Part shown: positions 27,337-39,800 of the stretch, piece by piece | How positions within the stretch are numbered: position 1 is the first letter of the stretch | Layout: the number at the start of each line of letters is the position of its first letter | From: Sipunculus nudus | Taxonomy: Eukaryota > Annelida > Sipuncula > Golfingiida > Sipunculidae | DNA: 64,000 nucleotides | Assembly: GCA_026874595.1 (NCBI GenBank) | Contig: CM049306.1 | Location: 10,747,019-10,811,018 of the forward strand | Direction of reading: 5' to 3' | Translations under genes and position numbers: made by a program | Notes under the pieces: generated by a model | Database searches by the model: none | What the model was told of the DNA's origin: nothing | Seen by the model: only the letters and a program-made list of their open reading frames with translations

Positions 27337-30300
27337 TTATAAATCCTGGATAGCTTTTTCGATTTTATGACAGGTGGCACGACCTACATTCATGTTTACT
27401 CTGCAGACATCCAAGCTCATATCTCGGGAACCTTTTGACCGATTTGGCCAAAATTTTGCATGTGTATAGATCTCACATAGCTCGTCATCATAGGCAATAC
27501 TGGTGGCGCCACCTGCAACCATTTTCGCACAGCATCCATCTGTTCATCTGCCTTGGGATAAAATCACTCATATCTCAACAGTGGTTTGACTTATCAACCT
27601 GAAATTTTGCAGGTTTATAAATCCTGGATAGCTTTTTCGATTTTATGACAGGTGGCACAACCTACATTCACATTTACTCTGCAGACATCCAAGCTCATAT
27701 CTCGGGAACCATTTGACCAATTTGGCAAAACTTTTGCATGTGTATAGATCTCACATAGCAATTCATCATAGGCAAAACTGGTGCCACCTGCAACCATTTA
27801 TGCAAAGCGTCCATCTGTTCATCTGCCTTTGGATAAAATCACTCATATATCAGCAGTGGTTTGACTTTTCCACCTGAAATTTGCAGGTTTATAAATCCTG
27901 GACAGGTTTCTCGATTTTATGACAGGTGGCACGACCTACATTCACATTTACTCTGCAGACATCCAAGCTCATATCTCGTGAACTGTTTAACCAATTTCGC
28001 AAAAATTTTGCATGTGTATAGATCTCACATAGCTCGTCATCATAGGCAATACTGGTGGCGCCACCTGCAACCATTTTTGCACAGGGTCCATCTGTTCATC
28101 TGCCTTGGAATAAAATCACTCATATCTCAGCAGTGGTCTGACTTATCAACTTGAAATTTTGCAGGTTTATAAATCCTGGACAGCTTTCTCAATTTTATGA
28201 CAGGCGGCATGACCTACATTCACGTTTACTCTGCAGACATCCAAGCTCATATCTCGGGAACCTTTTGACTGATTTGGCCAAAATTTTGCATGTCTATAGA
28301 TCTCACATAGCTCGTCATCTTAGGCATACCTGGATACCTGGTGGAGCCACCTGCAACCACTTATGCACAGCGTCCATCTGTTCATCTGCCATAGGTAAAA
28401 TCACTCATATCTCAGCAGTGGTCTGACTTATCAACCTGAAATTTTGCAGGTTGATACATCCTAGACAGCTTTCTTGATTTTATGACAGGTGGCACGACCT
28501 ACATTCACATTTACTCTGCAGACATCCAAGCTCATATCTTGGGAACCATTTGACCGATTTGGTAAAAATTTTGCATGTGTATAGATCTCACATAGCTCGT
28601 CATCATAGGCAAAACTGGTGGCGCCACCTGCAACCATTTTTGCACAGGGTCCATCTGTTCATCTGCCTTGGGATAAAATCACTCATATCTCAGAAGTGGT
28701 TTGACTTTTCCACCTGAAATTTTGCAGATTTGTACATCCTGGACAGCTCTCTTGATTTTATGACAGGTGGCACGACCTACATTCACGTTTACTTTGCAGA
28801 TATCCAAACTCATATCTCGGGAACCATTTGACCAATTTGGCCAAAATTTAGCATGTGTATAGATCTCTCATAGTTCTTCATCATAGGCAAAACTGGTGGC
28901 GCCACCTGCAACCACTTATGCACAGCGTCCATCTATTCATCTGCCTTGGGATAAAATCACTCATATCTCAGAAGTGGTTTGACTTATCCACCTGAAATTT
29001 TTCAGGTTTATACATCCTGGACAGCTTTCTCGATTTTATGACAGGTGGCACGACCTACATTCATGTTTACTCTGCAGACATCCAAGCTCATATCTCGGGA
29101 ACCGTATGACCGATTTGGCCAAAATTTTGCATATGTATAGATCTCACATAGCTCTTCATCATAGGCAAAACTGGTGGCACCACCTGCAACCATTTTCGCA
29201 CAGCATCCATCTGTTCATCTGCCTTTGGATAAAATCACTCATATATCAGCAGTGGTTTGACTTTTCCACCTGAAATTTTGCAGGTTTATAAATCCTGGAC
29301 AGCTCTCTTGATTTTATGACAGGTTGCACCACCTACATTCAGGTTTACTTTGCAGATATCAAAACTCATATCTCGGGAACCGTTTGACTGATTTGGCTTA
29401 AATTTTTTATGTGTATAGATATCACGTAGCTCTTCATCATAGGCAAAACTGGTGGCGCCACCTGCAACCACTTATGCACAGCGTCCATCTGTTCATCTGC
29501 CTTGGGATAAAATCACTCATATCTCAGAAGTGGTTTGAATTATCCACCTGAAATTTTTCAGGTTTATACATCCTGGACAGCTTTCTCGATTTCATGAATG
29601 ATGGCGCCACCTATATTCACATTTAGTCTGCAGACATCCAAGCTCGTATCTCGGTGATTGTTTGACCGATTGAGCCAAAATTTTGCTTGTGTATAGATCT
29701 CACGTAGCTCGTCATCATAGGCAAAACTGGTGGCACCACCTGCAACCATTTTTGCACAGCATCCATCTGTTCATCTGCCTTCGGATAAAATCACTCATAT
29801 ATCAGCAGTGGTTTGACTTTTCCACCTGAAATTTTGCAGGTTTATACATCCTGGACAGCTCTCTTGATTTTATGACAGGTTGCACCGCCTACATACAGGT
29901 TTACTTTGCAGATATCCAAGCTCGTATCTCGGTGACTGTTTGACAGATTGAGCCAAAAGTTTGCATGTGTATAAACCTCACGTAGCTCGTCATCATAGGC
30001 AAAACTGGTGGCGCCATCTGCAACCATTTTTGCACAGGGTCCATCTGTTCATCTGCCTTGGGATAAAATCACTCATATCTCAGAAGTGGTTTGACTTATC
30101 CACCTGAAATTATGCAGGTTTATACATCCTGGACAGCTTTCTCGATTTTATGACAGATGGCACCACCTATATTCACATTTAGTCTGCAGACATCCAAGCT
30201 CATATCTCGGTGACTGTTTGACCGATTGAGCAAAAATTTTGCATGTATATAGATCTCACGTAGCTCGTCATCATAGGCAAAACTGGTGGCACCACCTGCA

Positions 30301-33300
30301 ACCATTTTTGCACAGGGTCCATCTGTTCATCTGCCTTTGGATAAAATCACTCATATCTCAGCAGTGGTCTGACTTATCAACTTGAAATTTTGCAGGTTTA
30401 TACATCCTAGACAGCTTTCTTGATTTTATGACAGGTGGCACGACCTACATTCACATTTACTCTGCAGACATCCAAGCTCATATCTTGGGAACCATTTGAC
30501 CGATTTGGTAAAAATTTTGCATGTGTATAGATCTCACATAGCTCGTCATCATAGGCAAAACTGGTGGCGCCACCTGCAACCATTTTTGCACAGGGTCCAT
30601 CTGTTCATCTGCCTTGGGATAAAATCACTCATATCTCAGAAGTGGTTTGACTTTTCCACCTGAAATTTTGCAGATTTGTACATCCTGGACAGCTCTCTTG
30701 ATTTTATGACAGGTGGCACGACCTACATTCACGTTTACTTTGCAGATATCCAAACTCATATCTCGGGAACCATTTGACCAATTTGGCCAAAATTTAGCAT
30801 GTGTATAGATCTCTCATAGTTCTTCATCATAGGCAAAACTGGTGGCGCCACCTGCAACCACTTATGCACAGCGTCCATCTATTCATCTGCCTTTGGATAA
30901 AATCACTCATATCTCAGAAGTGGTTTGACTTATCCACCTGAAATTTTTCAGGTTTATACATCCTGGACAGCTTTCTCGATTTTATGACAGGTGGCACGAC
31001 CTACATTCATGTTTACTCTGCAGACATCCAAGCTCATATCTCGGGAACCGTATGACCGATTTGGCCAAAATTTTGCATATGTATAGATCTCACATAGCTC
31101 TTCATCATAGGCAAAACTGGTGGCACCACCTGCAACCATTTTTGCACAGCATCCATCTGTTCATCTGCCTTTGGATAAAATCACTCATATATCAGCAGTG
31201 GTTTGACTTTTCCACCTGAAATTTTGCAGGTTTATAAATCCTGGACAGCTCTCTTGATTTTATGACAGGTTGCACCACCTACATTCAGGTTTACTTTGCA
31301 GATATCAAAACTCATATCTCGGGAACCGTTTGACTGATTTGGCTTAAATTTTTTATGTGTATAGATATCACGTAGCTCTTCATCATAGGCAAAACTGGTG
31401 GCGCCACCTGCAACCACTTATGCACAGCGTCCATCTGTTCATCTGCCTTGGGATAAAATCACTCATATCTCAGAAGTGGTTTGAATTATCCACCTGAAAT
31501 TTTTCAGGTTTATACATCCTGGACAGCTTTCTCGATTTCATGAATGATGGCGCCACCTATATTCACATTTAGTCTGCAGACATCCAAGCTCGTATCTCGG
31601 TGATTGTTTGACCGATTGAGCCAAAATTTTGCTTGTGTATAGATCTCACGTAGCTCGTCATCATAGGCAAAACTGGTGGCACCACCTGCAACCATTTTTG
31701 CACAGCATCCATCTGTTCATCTGCCTTCGGATAAAATCACTCATATATCAGCAGTGGTTTGACTTTTCCACCTGAAATTTTGCAGGTTTATACATCCTGG
31801 ACAGCTCTCTTGATTTTATGACAGGTTGCACCGCCTACATACAGGTTTACTTTGCAGATATCCAAGCTCGTATCTCGGTGACTGTTTGACAGATTGAGCC
31901 AAAAGTTTGCATGTGTATAAACCTCACGTAGCTCGTCATCATAGGCAAAACTGGTGGCGCCATCTGCAACCATTTTTGCACAGGGTCCATCTGTTCATCT
32001 GCCTTGGGATAAAATCACTCATATCTCAGAAGTGGTTTGACTTATCCACCTGAAATTATGCAGGTTTATACATCCTGGACAGCTTTCTCGATTTTATGAC
32101 AGATGGCACCACCTATATTCACATTTAGTCTGCAGACATCCAAGCTCATATCTCGGTGACTGTTTGACCGATTGAGCAAAAATTTTGCATGTGTATAGAT
32201 CTCACGTAGCTCGTCATCATAGGCAAAACTGGTGGCACCACCTGCAACCATTTTTGCACAGGGTTCATCTGCCTTTGGATAAAATCACTCATATCTCAGC
32301 AGTGGTCTGACTTATCAACTTGAAATTTTGCAGGTTTATACATCCTGGAGAGCTTTCTCAATTTTATGACAGGTGGCACGACCTACATTCACGTTTACTC
32401 TGCAGACATCCAAGCTCATATCTCGGGAACCGTATGACCGATTTGGCCAAAATTTTGCATGTGTATAGATCTCACATAGCTCTACATCATAGGCAAAACT
32501 GGTGCCACCTGCAACCATTTATGCACAGCGTCCATCTGTTCATCTGCCTTTGGATAAAATCACTCATATATCAGCAGTGGTTTGACTTTTCCACCTGAAA
32601 TTTTGCAGGTTTATAAATCCTGGACAGCTCTCTTGATTTTATGACAGGTTGCACCACCTACATTCAGGTTTACTTTGCAGATATCAAAACTCATATCTCG
32701 GGAACCGTTTGACTGATTTGGCTTAAATTTTTTATGTGTATAGATATCACGTAGCTCTTCATCATAGGCAAAACTGGTGGCGCCACCTGCAACCACTTAT
32801 GCACAGCGTCCATCTGTTCATCTGCCTTGGGATAAAATCACTCATATCTCAGAAGTGGTTTGACTTATCCACCTGAAATTGTTCAGGTTTATACATCCTG
32901 GACAGCTTTCTCGATTTCATGAATGATGGCGCCACCTATATTCACATTTAGTCTGCAGACATCCAAGCTCGTATCTCGGTGATTGTTTGACCGATTGAGC
33001 CAAAATTTTGCTTGTGTATTGATCTCACGTAGCTCGTCATCATAGGCAAAACTGGTGGCGCCACCTGCAACCATTTTTGCACAGGGTCCATCTGTTCATC
33101 TGCCTTGGGATAAAATCACTCATATCTCAGAAGTGGTTTGACTTATCCACCTGAAATTTTTCAGGTTTATACATCCTGGACAGCTTTCTCGATTTTATGA
33201 CAGATGGTGCCACCTATATTCACATTTAGTCTGCAGACATCCAAGCTCGTATCTCGGTGACTGTTTGACCGATTGAGCCAAAATTTTGCTTGTGTATAGA

Positions 33301-34274
33301 TCTCACGTAGCTCTTCATCATAAACAAAAGTGGTGGCACCACCTGCAACCATTTTCCACAGCGTCCATCTGTTCATCTGCCTTGGGATAAAATCACTCAT
33401 ATCTCAGCAGTGGTCTGACTTTTCCACCTGAAATTTTGCAGGTTTATACATCCTGGACAGCTCTCTTGATTTTATGACAGGTGGCACGACCAACATTCAC
33501 GTTTACTCTGCAGACATCCAAGCTCATATCTCGGGAACCGTATGACCGTTTCGGCCAAAATTTTGCATGTGTATAGATCTCACATAGCTCTTCATCATAG
33601 GCAAAACTGGTGCCACCTGCAACCATTTATGCACAGCGTCCATCTGTTCATCTGCCTTTGGATAAAATCAATCATATATCAGCAGTGGTTTGACTTTTCC
33701 ACCTGAAATTTTGCAGGTTTATACATCCTGGACAGCTCTCTTGATTTTATGACAGGTTGCACCACCTACATTCAGGTTTACTTTGCAGATATCCAAACTC
33801 ATATCTCGGGAATTGTTTGACTGATTTGGCCAAAATTTTGCATATGTATAGATCTCACGTAGCTCTTCATCATAGCCAAAACTGGTGGCGCCATCTGCAA
33901 CCACTTATGCACAGTGTCCATCTGTTCATCTGCCTTGGGATAAAATCACTCATGTCTCAAAAGTGGTTTGACTTATCCACCTGAAATTTTTCAGGTTTAT
34001 ACATCCTGGACAGCTTTCTCGATTTTATGACAGATGGCGCCACCTATATTCACATTTAGTCTGCAGACATCCAAGCTCATATCTCGGTGACTGTTTGACT
34101 GATTGAGCCAAAATTTTGCATGTGTATAGATCTCACGTAGCTCGTCATCATAGGCAAAACTGGTGGCGCCACCTGCAACCATTTTTGCACAGGGTCCATC
34201 TGTTCATCTGCCTTGGGATAAAATCACTCATATCTCAGCAGTGGTTTGACTTATCAACTTGAAATTTTGCAGGT
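27337..34274. repeat. HOR block 5 (25 monomers, 6,938 bp), with e-to-k duplicated
   Basis: Order: a b c d e f g h i j k | e f g h i j k l h i m p n o. The seven-monomer run e-f-g-h-i-j-k (1,946 bp) is present twice in a row. The second copy starts at 30398, in a monomer whose leading bases are those normally found before type l and whose body is type e. Confidence 0.85.
30398..30675. repeat. Chimeric junction monomer (l position taken by e)
   Basis: The preceding bases (TTATCAACTTGAAATTTTGC) are those before type l, while the body (CATCCTAGACAGCTTTCTTG and CTTGGGAACCATTTGACCG) is type e. It marks the start of the second e-to-k run in block 5. Confidence 0.82.
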
Positions 34275-35945
34275 TTATAAATCCTGGATAGCTTTTTTGA
34301 TTTTATGACAGGTGGCACGACCTACATTCATGTTTACTCTGCAGACATCCAAGCTCATATCTCGGGAACCTTTTGACCGATTTGGCCAAAATTTTGCATG
34401 TGTATAGATCTCACATAGCTCGTCATCATAGGCAATACTGGTGGCGCCACCTGCAACCATTTTCGCACAGCATCCATCTGTTCATCTGCCTTGGGATAAA
34501 ATCACTCATATCTCAACAGTGGTTTGACTTATCAACCTGAAATTTTGCAGGTTTATAAATCCTGGATAGCTTTTTCGATTTCATGACAGGTGGCACAACC
34601 TACATTCACATTTACTCTGCAGACATCCAAGCTCATATCTCGGGAACCATTTGACCAATTTGGCAAAACTTTTGCATGTGTATAGATCTCACATAGCAAT
34701 TCATCATAGGCAAAACTGGTGCCACCTGCAACCATTTATGCACAGCGTCCATCTGTTCATCTGCCTTTGGATAAAATCACTCATATATCAGCAGTGGTTT
34801 GACTTTTCCACCTGAAATTTGCAGGTTTATAAATCCTGGACAGGTTTCTCGATTTTATGACAGGTGGCACGACCTACATTCACATTTACTCTGCAGACAT
34901 CCAAGCTCATATCTCGTGAACTGTTTAACCAATTTCGCAAAAATTTTGCATGTGTATAGATCTCACATAGCTCGTCATCATAGGCAATACTGGTGGCGCC
35001 ACCTGCAACCATTTTTGCACAGGGTCCATCTGTTCATCTGCCTTGGAATAAAATCACTCATATCTCAGCAGTGGTCTGACTTATCAACTTGAAATTTTGC
35101 AGGTTTATAAATCCTGGACAGCTTTCTCAATTTTATGACAGGCGGCATGACCTACATTCACGTTTACTCTGCAGACATCCAAGCTCATATCTCGGGAACC
35201 TTTTGACTGATTTGGCCAAAATTTTGCATGTCTATAGATCTCACATAGCTCGTCATCTTAGGCATACCTGGATACCTGGTGGAGCCACCTGCAACCACTT
35301 ATGCACAGCGTCCATCTGTTCATCTGCCATAGGTAAAATCACTCATATCTCAGCAGTGGTCTGACTTATCAACCTGAAATTTTGCAGGTTGATACATCCT
35401 AGACAGCTTTCTTGATTTTATGACAGGTGGCACGACCTACATTCACATTTACTCTGCAGACATCCAAGCTCATATCTTGGGAACCATTTGACCGATTTGG
35501 TAAAAATTTTGCATGTGTATAGATCTCACATAGCTCGTCATCATAGGCAAAACTGGTGGCGCCACCTGCAACCATTTTTGCACAGGGTCCATCTGTTCAT
35601 CTGCCTTGGGATAAAATCACTCATATCTCAGAAGTGGTTTGACTTTTCCACCTGAAATTTTGCAGATTTGTACATCCTGGACAGCTCTCTTGATTTTATG
35701 ACAGGTGGCACGACCTACATTCACGTTTACTTTGCAGATATCCAAACTCATATCTCGGGAACCATTTGACCAATTTGGCCAAAATTTAGCATGTGTATAG
35801 ATCTCTCATAGTTCTTCATCATAGGCAAAACTGGTGGCGCCACCTGCAACCACTTATGCACAGCGTCCATCTATTCATCTGCCTTGGGATAAAATCACTC
35901 ATATCTCAGAAGTGGTTTGACTTATCCACCTGAAATTTTTCAGGT

Positions 35946-36223
35946 TTATACATCCTGGACAGCTTTCTCGATTTTATGACAGGTGGCACGACCTACATTC
36001 ATGTTTACTCTGCAGACATCCAAGCTCATATCTCGGGAACCGTATGACCGATTTGGCCAAAATTTTGCATATGTATAGATATCACGTAGCTCTTCATCAT
36101 AGGCAAAACTGGTGGCGCCACCTGCAACCACTTATGCACAGCGTCCATCTGTTCATCTGCCTTGGGATAAAATCACTCATATCTCAGAAGTGGTTTGAAT
36201 TATCCACCTGAAATTTTTCAGGT
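35946..36223. repeat. Chimeric g/h monomer
   Basis: The left part is type g (GACCGATTTGGCC, CATATGTATAG). From ATATCACGTAGCTC onward it is type h. The crossover lies in or just before the TATAGAT word shared by both. One monomer is deleted. Confidence 0.85.
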
Positions 36224-37662
36224 TTATACATCCTGGACAGCTTTCTCGATTTCATGAATGATGGCGCCACCTATATTCACATTTAGTCTGCAGACATCCA
36301 AGCTCGTATCTCGGTGATTGTTTGACCGATTGAGCCAAAATTTTGCTTGTGTATAGATCTCACGTAGCTCATCATCATAGGCAAAACTGGTGGCACCACC
36401 TGCAACCATTTTTGCACAGCATCCATCTGTTCATCTGCCTTCGGATAAAATCACTCATATATCAGCAGTGGTTTGACTTTTCCACCTGAAATTTTGCAGG
36501 TTTATACATCCTGGACAGCTCTCTTGATTTTATGACAGGTTGCACCGCCTACATACAGGTTTACTTTGCAGATATCCAAGCTCGTATCTCGGTGACTGTT
36601 TGACAGATTGAGCCAAAAGTTTGCATGTGTATAAACCTCACGTAGCTCGTCATCATAGGCAAAACTGGTGGCGCCATCTGCAACCATTTTTGCACAGGGT
36701 CCATCTGTTCATCTGCCTTGGGATAAAATCACTCATATCTCAGAAGTGGTTTGACTTATCCACCTGAAATTATGCAGGTTTATACATCCTGGACAGCTTT
36801 CTCGATTTTATGACAGATGGCACCACCTATATTCACATTTAGTCTGCAGACATCCAAGCTCATATCTCGGTGACTGTTTGACCGATTGAGCAAAAATTTT
36901 GCATGTGTATAGATCTCACGTAGCTCGTCATCATAGGCAAAACTGGTGGCACCACCTGCAACCATTTTTGCACAGGGTCCATCTGTTCATCTGCCTTTGG
37001 ATAAAATCACTCATATCTCAGCAGTGGTCTGACTTATCAACTTGAAATTTTGCAGGTTTATACATCCTGGAGAGCTTTCTCAATTTTATGACAGGTGGCA
37101 CGACCTACATTCACGTTTACTCTGCAGACATCCAAGCTCATATCTCGGGAACCGTATGACCGATTTGGCCAAAATTTTGCATGTGTATAGATCTCACATA
37201 GCTCTACATCATAGGCAAAACTGGTGCCACCTGCAACCATTTATGCACAGCGTCCATCTGTTCATCTGCCTTTGGATAAAATCACTCATATAACAGCAGT
37301 GGTTTGACTTTTCCACCTGAAATTTTGCATGTTTATAAATCCTGGACAGCTCTCTTGATTTTATGACAGGTTGCACCACCTAAATTCAGGTTTACTTTGC
37401 AGATATCCAAACTCATATCTCGGGAACCGTTTGACCGATTTGGCTTAAATTTTTCATATGTATAGATCTCACATAGCTCTTCATCATAGGCAAAACTGGT
37501 GGCACCACCTGCAACCATTTTTGCACAGGGTCCATCTGTTCATCTGCCTTGGGATAAAATCACTCATATCTCAGAAGTGGTTAGACTTTTCCACCTGAAA
37601 TTTTGAAGATTTGTACATCCTGGACAGCTCTCTTGATTTTATGACAGGTGGCACAACCTACA

Positions 37663-37666
37663 TTCA
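37663..37666. repeat. Target-site duplication TTCA, left
   Basis: The satellite reads CCTACATTCA and then breaks into the insertion. Uninterrupted r monomers (for example near 43460 and 51520) read CCTACATTCACGTTTAC. Confidence 0.88.
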
Positions 37667-37677
37667 GGGCAATTCCA
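37667..37677 (+). repeat. Left terminal inverted repeat
   Basis: GGGCAATTCCA, directly after the left TTCA. It matches the reverse complement of the right end over 11 of 11 bases. Similarity stops after that: the left end continues CTGTGACGG, the right end (reverse complement) TGAAAATAG. Confidence 0.88.
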
Positions 37678-37679
37678 CT

Positions 37680-37693
37680 GTGACGGACGTTAC
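37680..37693 (+). promoter_or_regulatory. Subterminal motif GTGACGGACGTTAC, left copy 1
   Basis: Exact 14-mer two bases after the left TIR. Extended to TGTGACGGACGTTACA, it is an imperfect dyad (12 of 16 positions match its reverse complement), as expected for the site of a dimeric DNA-binding protein. A transposase-binding role is inferred from its place near the end and its repetition. Confidence 0.6.
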
Positions 37694-37776
37694 ATTCAGA
37701 GAGACTTTTACCCATTTAAGTCACTCTCACAGTTAAAGCTGTCATTCAAGGAGCCTAAACTTGTGTGTGTTAATAG

Positions 37777-37788
37777 CTCAGATCTGAG
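37777..37788. repeat. 12-bp perfect palindrome CTCAGATCTGAG
   Basis: Lies in the left subterminal region of the element, between motif copies 1 and 2. It could be a protein site or may be chance. Confidence 0.35.
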
Positions 37789-37857
37789 GCTGTATGATAC
37801 AGGAAAGAAATGTGTCCAGATATATATGTGTCTTTCACCTACGACAAATGTCAAAAT

Positions 37858-37871
37858 GTGACGGACGTTAC
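37858..37871 (+). promoter_or_regulatory. Subterminal motif, left copy 2
   Basis: Exact GTGACGGACGTTAC followed by AT, as in copy 1. Confidence 0.6.
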
Positions 37872-38054
37872 ATAAAAAAGACACTGAAAAAATTCATCTG
37901 AATTTATTTCAAAATTCTCTGAATCTAAACAGTGGCACAAATTGATCTTTACCCCAGTATTAAAGAGGAACTATGTCACTTTATAAACAAATTAAAATAT
38001 ACCTTAAAATAATAGCCTGTTAGCAGGCAGCTTTAACACAGTTCAAAATTCTGT

Positions 38055-38082
38055 GTGACGGACGTTACGTGACGGACGTTAC
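38055..38082 (+). promoter_or_regulatory. Subterminal motif, left copies 3 and 4, abutting
   Basis: Two exact 14-mers directly head-to-tail (38055-38068 and 38069-38082) with no spacer. The second is followed by ATTTTG. Confidence 0.62.
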
Positions 38083-38161
38083 ATTTTGTCCAAAGGATGC
38101 AAGTGAAACTTCTATCAAAACTGTATTCTGAAAAAAAGGTTTAAGCACACTTTTTGATGAC

Positions 38162-38320
38162 TTTGCCTTGTCTAGTAATTAATGTTTTGGATGCAAAGTT
38201 GGCATCTTCATCACAAACCTTTCAAAATGATATATAAAATATATATTGCAAAGACTGCATTTAGAAGGTTTGTGATGAAGATGCCAACATGGCATCCGAA
38301 ACATTACTAGACATGGCAAA
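38162..38320. repeat. Long imperfect hairpin (foldback or MITE-like), arms 60 and 56 nt
   Basis: Arm 1 at 38162-38221 begins TTTGCCTTGTCTAGTAAT and ends CATCACAAACCTT. Arm 2 at 38265-38320 is its reverse complement with a 4-base gap and a few mismatches. The 43-nt spacer is AT-rich (TATATAAAATATATA). The arms pair over nearly their full length, so this is either a small foldback element nested in the transposon or a sequence able to give a long RNA hairpin. I saw no clear target-site duplication next to the arms. Confidence 0.75.
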
Positions 38321-39517
38321 ATCCCTCATAATTCACAGGTTCACAATTTAATACAGTAAAAAACACTTAATATCTAAGAAATTCCAAAATTTGGATATCC
38401 TGATGATTCAAACCAACTTAGAAGCCTATTACACATAGACAATAACGAACTAGATGACCAAGGTCGAGCGCTTGCCGGAAGTTGAAAGAGAAATAGGTGA
38501 AGGTCAGATTATTCTTTTAAATTATGTTTAATGAACAGGAGACTAAAATTAGCAACTGTTTAAGTGGATGCGACCATTTATAAACAAATTATGAAGAAAA
38601 TAAGCCACTGAGGTTTGATTGTGGCCTTGACATTTGACCTTTGACCCAATTTTGAATAAAAAACAAGTGGGTCTGTTGTTAATAGATATTTACCGATGGT
38701 ATAAGTTTCAGAGCGATTGCATTAAACTGTGGCCTGTACCAGATATAAAAAAATATTTGAATATTTCGAAGATCGATAAGTTTTACCCAAATTTAGGTCA
38801 ACATGATTATGTCATAATATGGCCAAATCTCCACCGGAATAAGGCCATATTTTCTAATTTTCAGAAGCAGTAATGAAAATTATTATAACATCATTTATAG
38901 TTTTTGAGATATGACACAATAATGATATATTGCAGTGTTGTCAGTGCAGCATTCCCTGGATGTCATATTACCGTAAAACATAAAATTATGAATGGCATAC
39001 TGTAAAAGGGCAAATGATAAAGTGAAATCAGAACCAGATTGCTATAAAAGTAAATTTATAAAAGTTTATTTTAATACTTACCCCCCCCCCCCCCCCCCCC
39101 CCGTTCAAATTATCATTCATAAACACAGCTGTCCCACCATTAAAACAAGGGAGCGTTGGGCCACATACAGATCTAAGCTGGAATTATCTATTTATAAGAT
39201 TATAACTGCATAGAATCACAGAAGTTTGAAAAAAGGTTTCAGTTAATTTGTAAGGTCTGGTATATATATTTTCTATAAATGATTTTACTGCCGGGGGGTG
39301 GATGGGGTTCCATCTTTATTTTCACACAGGCTGCATACCAACCATACAGACCACTGAAAGCTACCATTTGATGCATCAGAATCTTAAATAATTGTGCAAT
39401 ACATGTACAGTAAATAATCTTTATTTCAACTATAGTCATGAGTTGTAATCACCTCATGAAATATGAAACTTTTAATTTTGCTATTTTTCATAACCTTGTT
39501 TGCTTCTGTATAAGCAA
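38321..39517. other. Interior of the insertion, no gene recognised
   Basis: AT-rich sequence. The frame at 38634-38873 (79 codons, + strand) has no ATG; it begins at TTG within a TTGACATTTGACCTTTGACCC phrase. The frame at 38992-39213 reads through the poly-C tract as a run of prolines. The minus-strand frame at 39239-39439 is also short. None resembles a protein I know. No splice or regulatory signals stand out. Confidence 0.5.
39081..39102. repeat. Homopolymer C22
   Basis: 22 consecutive C between ATACTTA and GTTCAAATT. The length is likely uncertain, since homopolymers of this length are error-prone in sequencing and unstable in replication. Confidence 0.9.
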
Positions 39518-39580
39518 ATGTGGCTCAATGATAGAGCCAAGCTCTGACTTGGCCAAGTGCTTCTGTCAAATCCCTCATTT
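39518..39580 (+). other. Degenerate tRNA-like segment, possible SINE head or tRNA fossil
   Basis: TGGCTCAATGA at 39521-39531 resembles an RNA polymerase III A box. CTGTCAAATCC at 39563-39573 is a weak B-box match, 31 nt downstream, which is a usual tRNA spacing. A D-arm-like GGCTC/GAGCC stem (39522-39538) is followed by an anticodon-arm-like CCAAG/CTTGG stem. The anticodon loop is one base short, the two stems overlap by two bases and no acceptor stem is evident, so this is at best a decayed relic. Confidence 0.3.
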
Positions 39581-39800
39581 TCACACAAGTAACTGTAACC
39601 CATGGGTCATGACACTCAGCTGGTTGCCTGGTTGGTATTGGCTATAATGTGACACTAGATACATTTATGTGTTTGATACTTGTTTTCATAAGGATACTGT
39701 ACAGAAGCCTGTAATTTATCAAAATAAGGTCATGCAATGAATCATGCCAGAAACTGATGAAACATTCGATGATCAATGTGTATGTCAAGAATCATGGCAA

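Larger units (their letters stand above)
1..37666. repeat. Left satellite array, ~278-bp monomer, ~135 copies, head-to-tail
   Basis: Tandem array with a 278-bp period. The landmark GGTTTATAAATCCTGGA or a close variant recurs at, for example, 402, 680, 2351, 2629 and 2907. Every monomer has the same orientation. Recurrent words per monomer include CTCATATCTC (twice), TATGACAGGTGGCAC, AAATTTTGCA (twice), TATAGATCTCAC and ACCTGCAACCA. Monomers differ by scattered substitutions and by diagnostic indels that define types a to p, and these types recur in a fixed order (18-mer HOR, about 5.0 kb). The array runs off the left edge of the window. Such HOR satellites are commonly centromeric or heterochromatic, but nothing here shows the chromosomal position. 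I see no gene in the array. The short frames in it arise from the repeat. Confidence 0.97.
34275..37666. repeat. HOR block 6, partial: ends in second-class monomers q, r and the insertion
   Basis: Order: a b c d e f g/h i j k l q r(interrupted). The g/h chimera at 35946 removes one monomer. After l at 37058, types q (37333, GGCTTAAATTTTTCATATG) and r follow in place of the left-array h. This marks the switch to the right-array HOR class. The r monomer is split by the 4.4-kb insertion. Confidence 0.85.
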
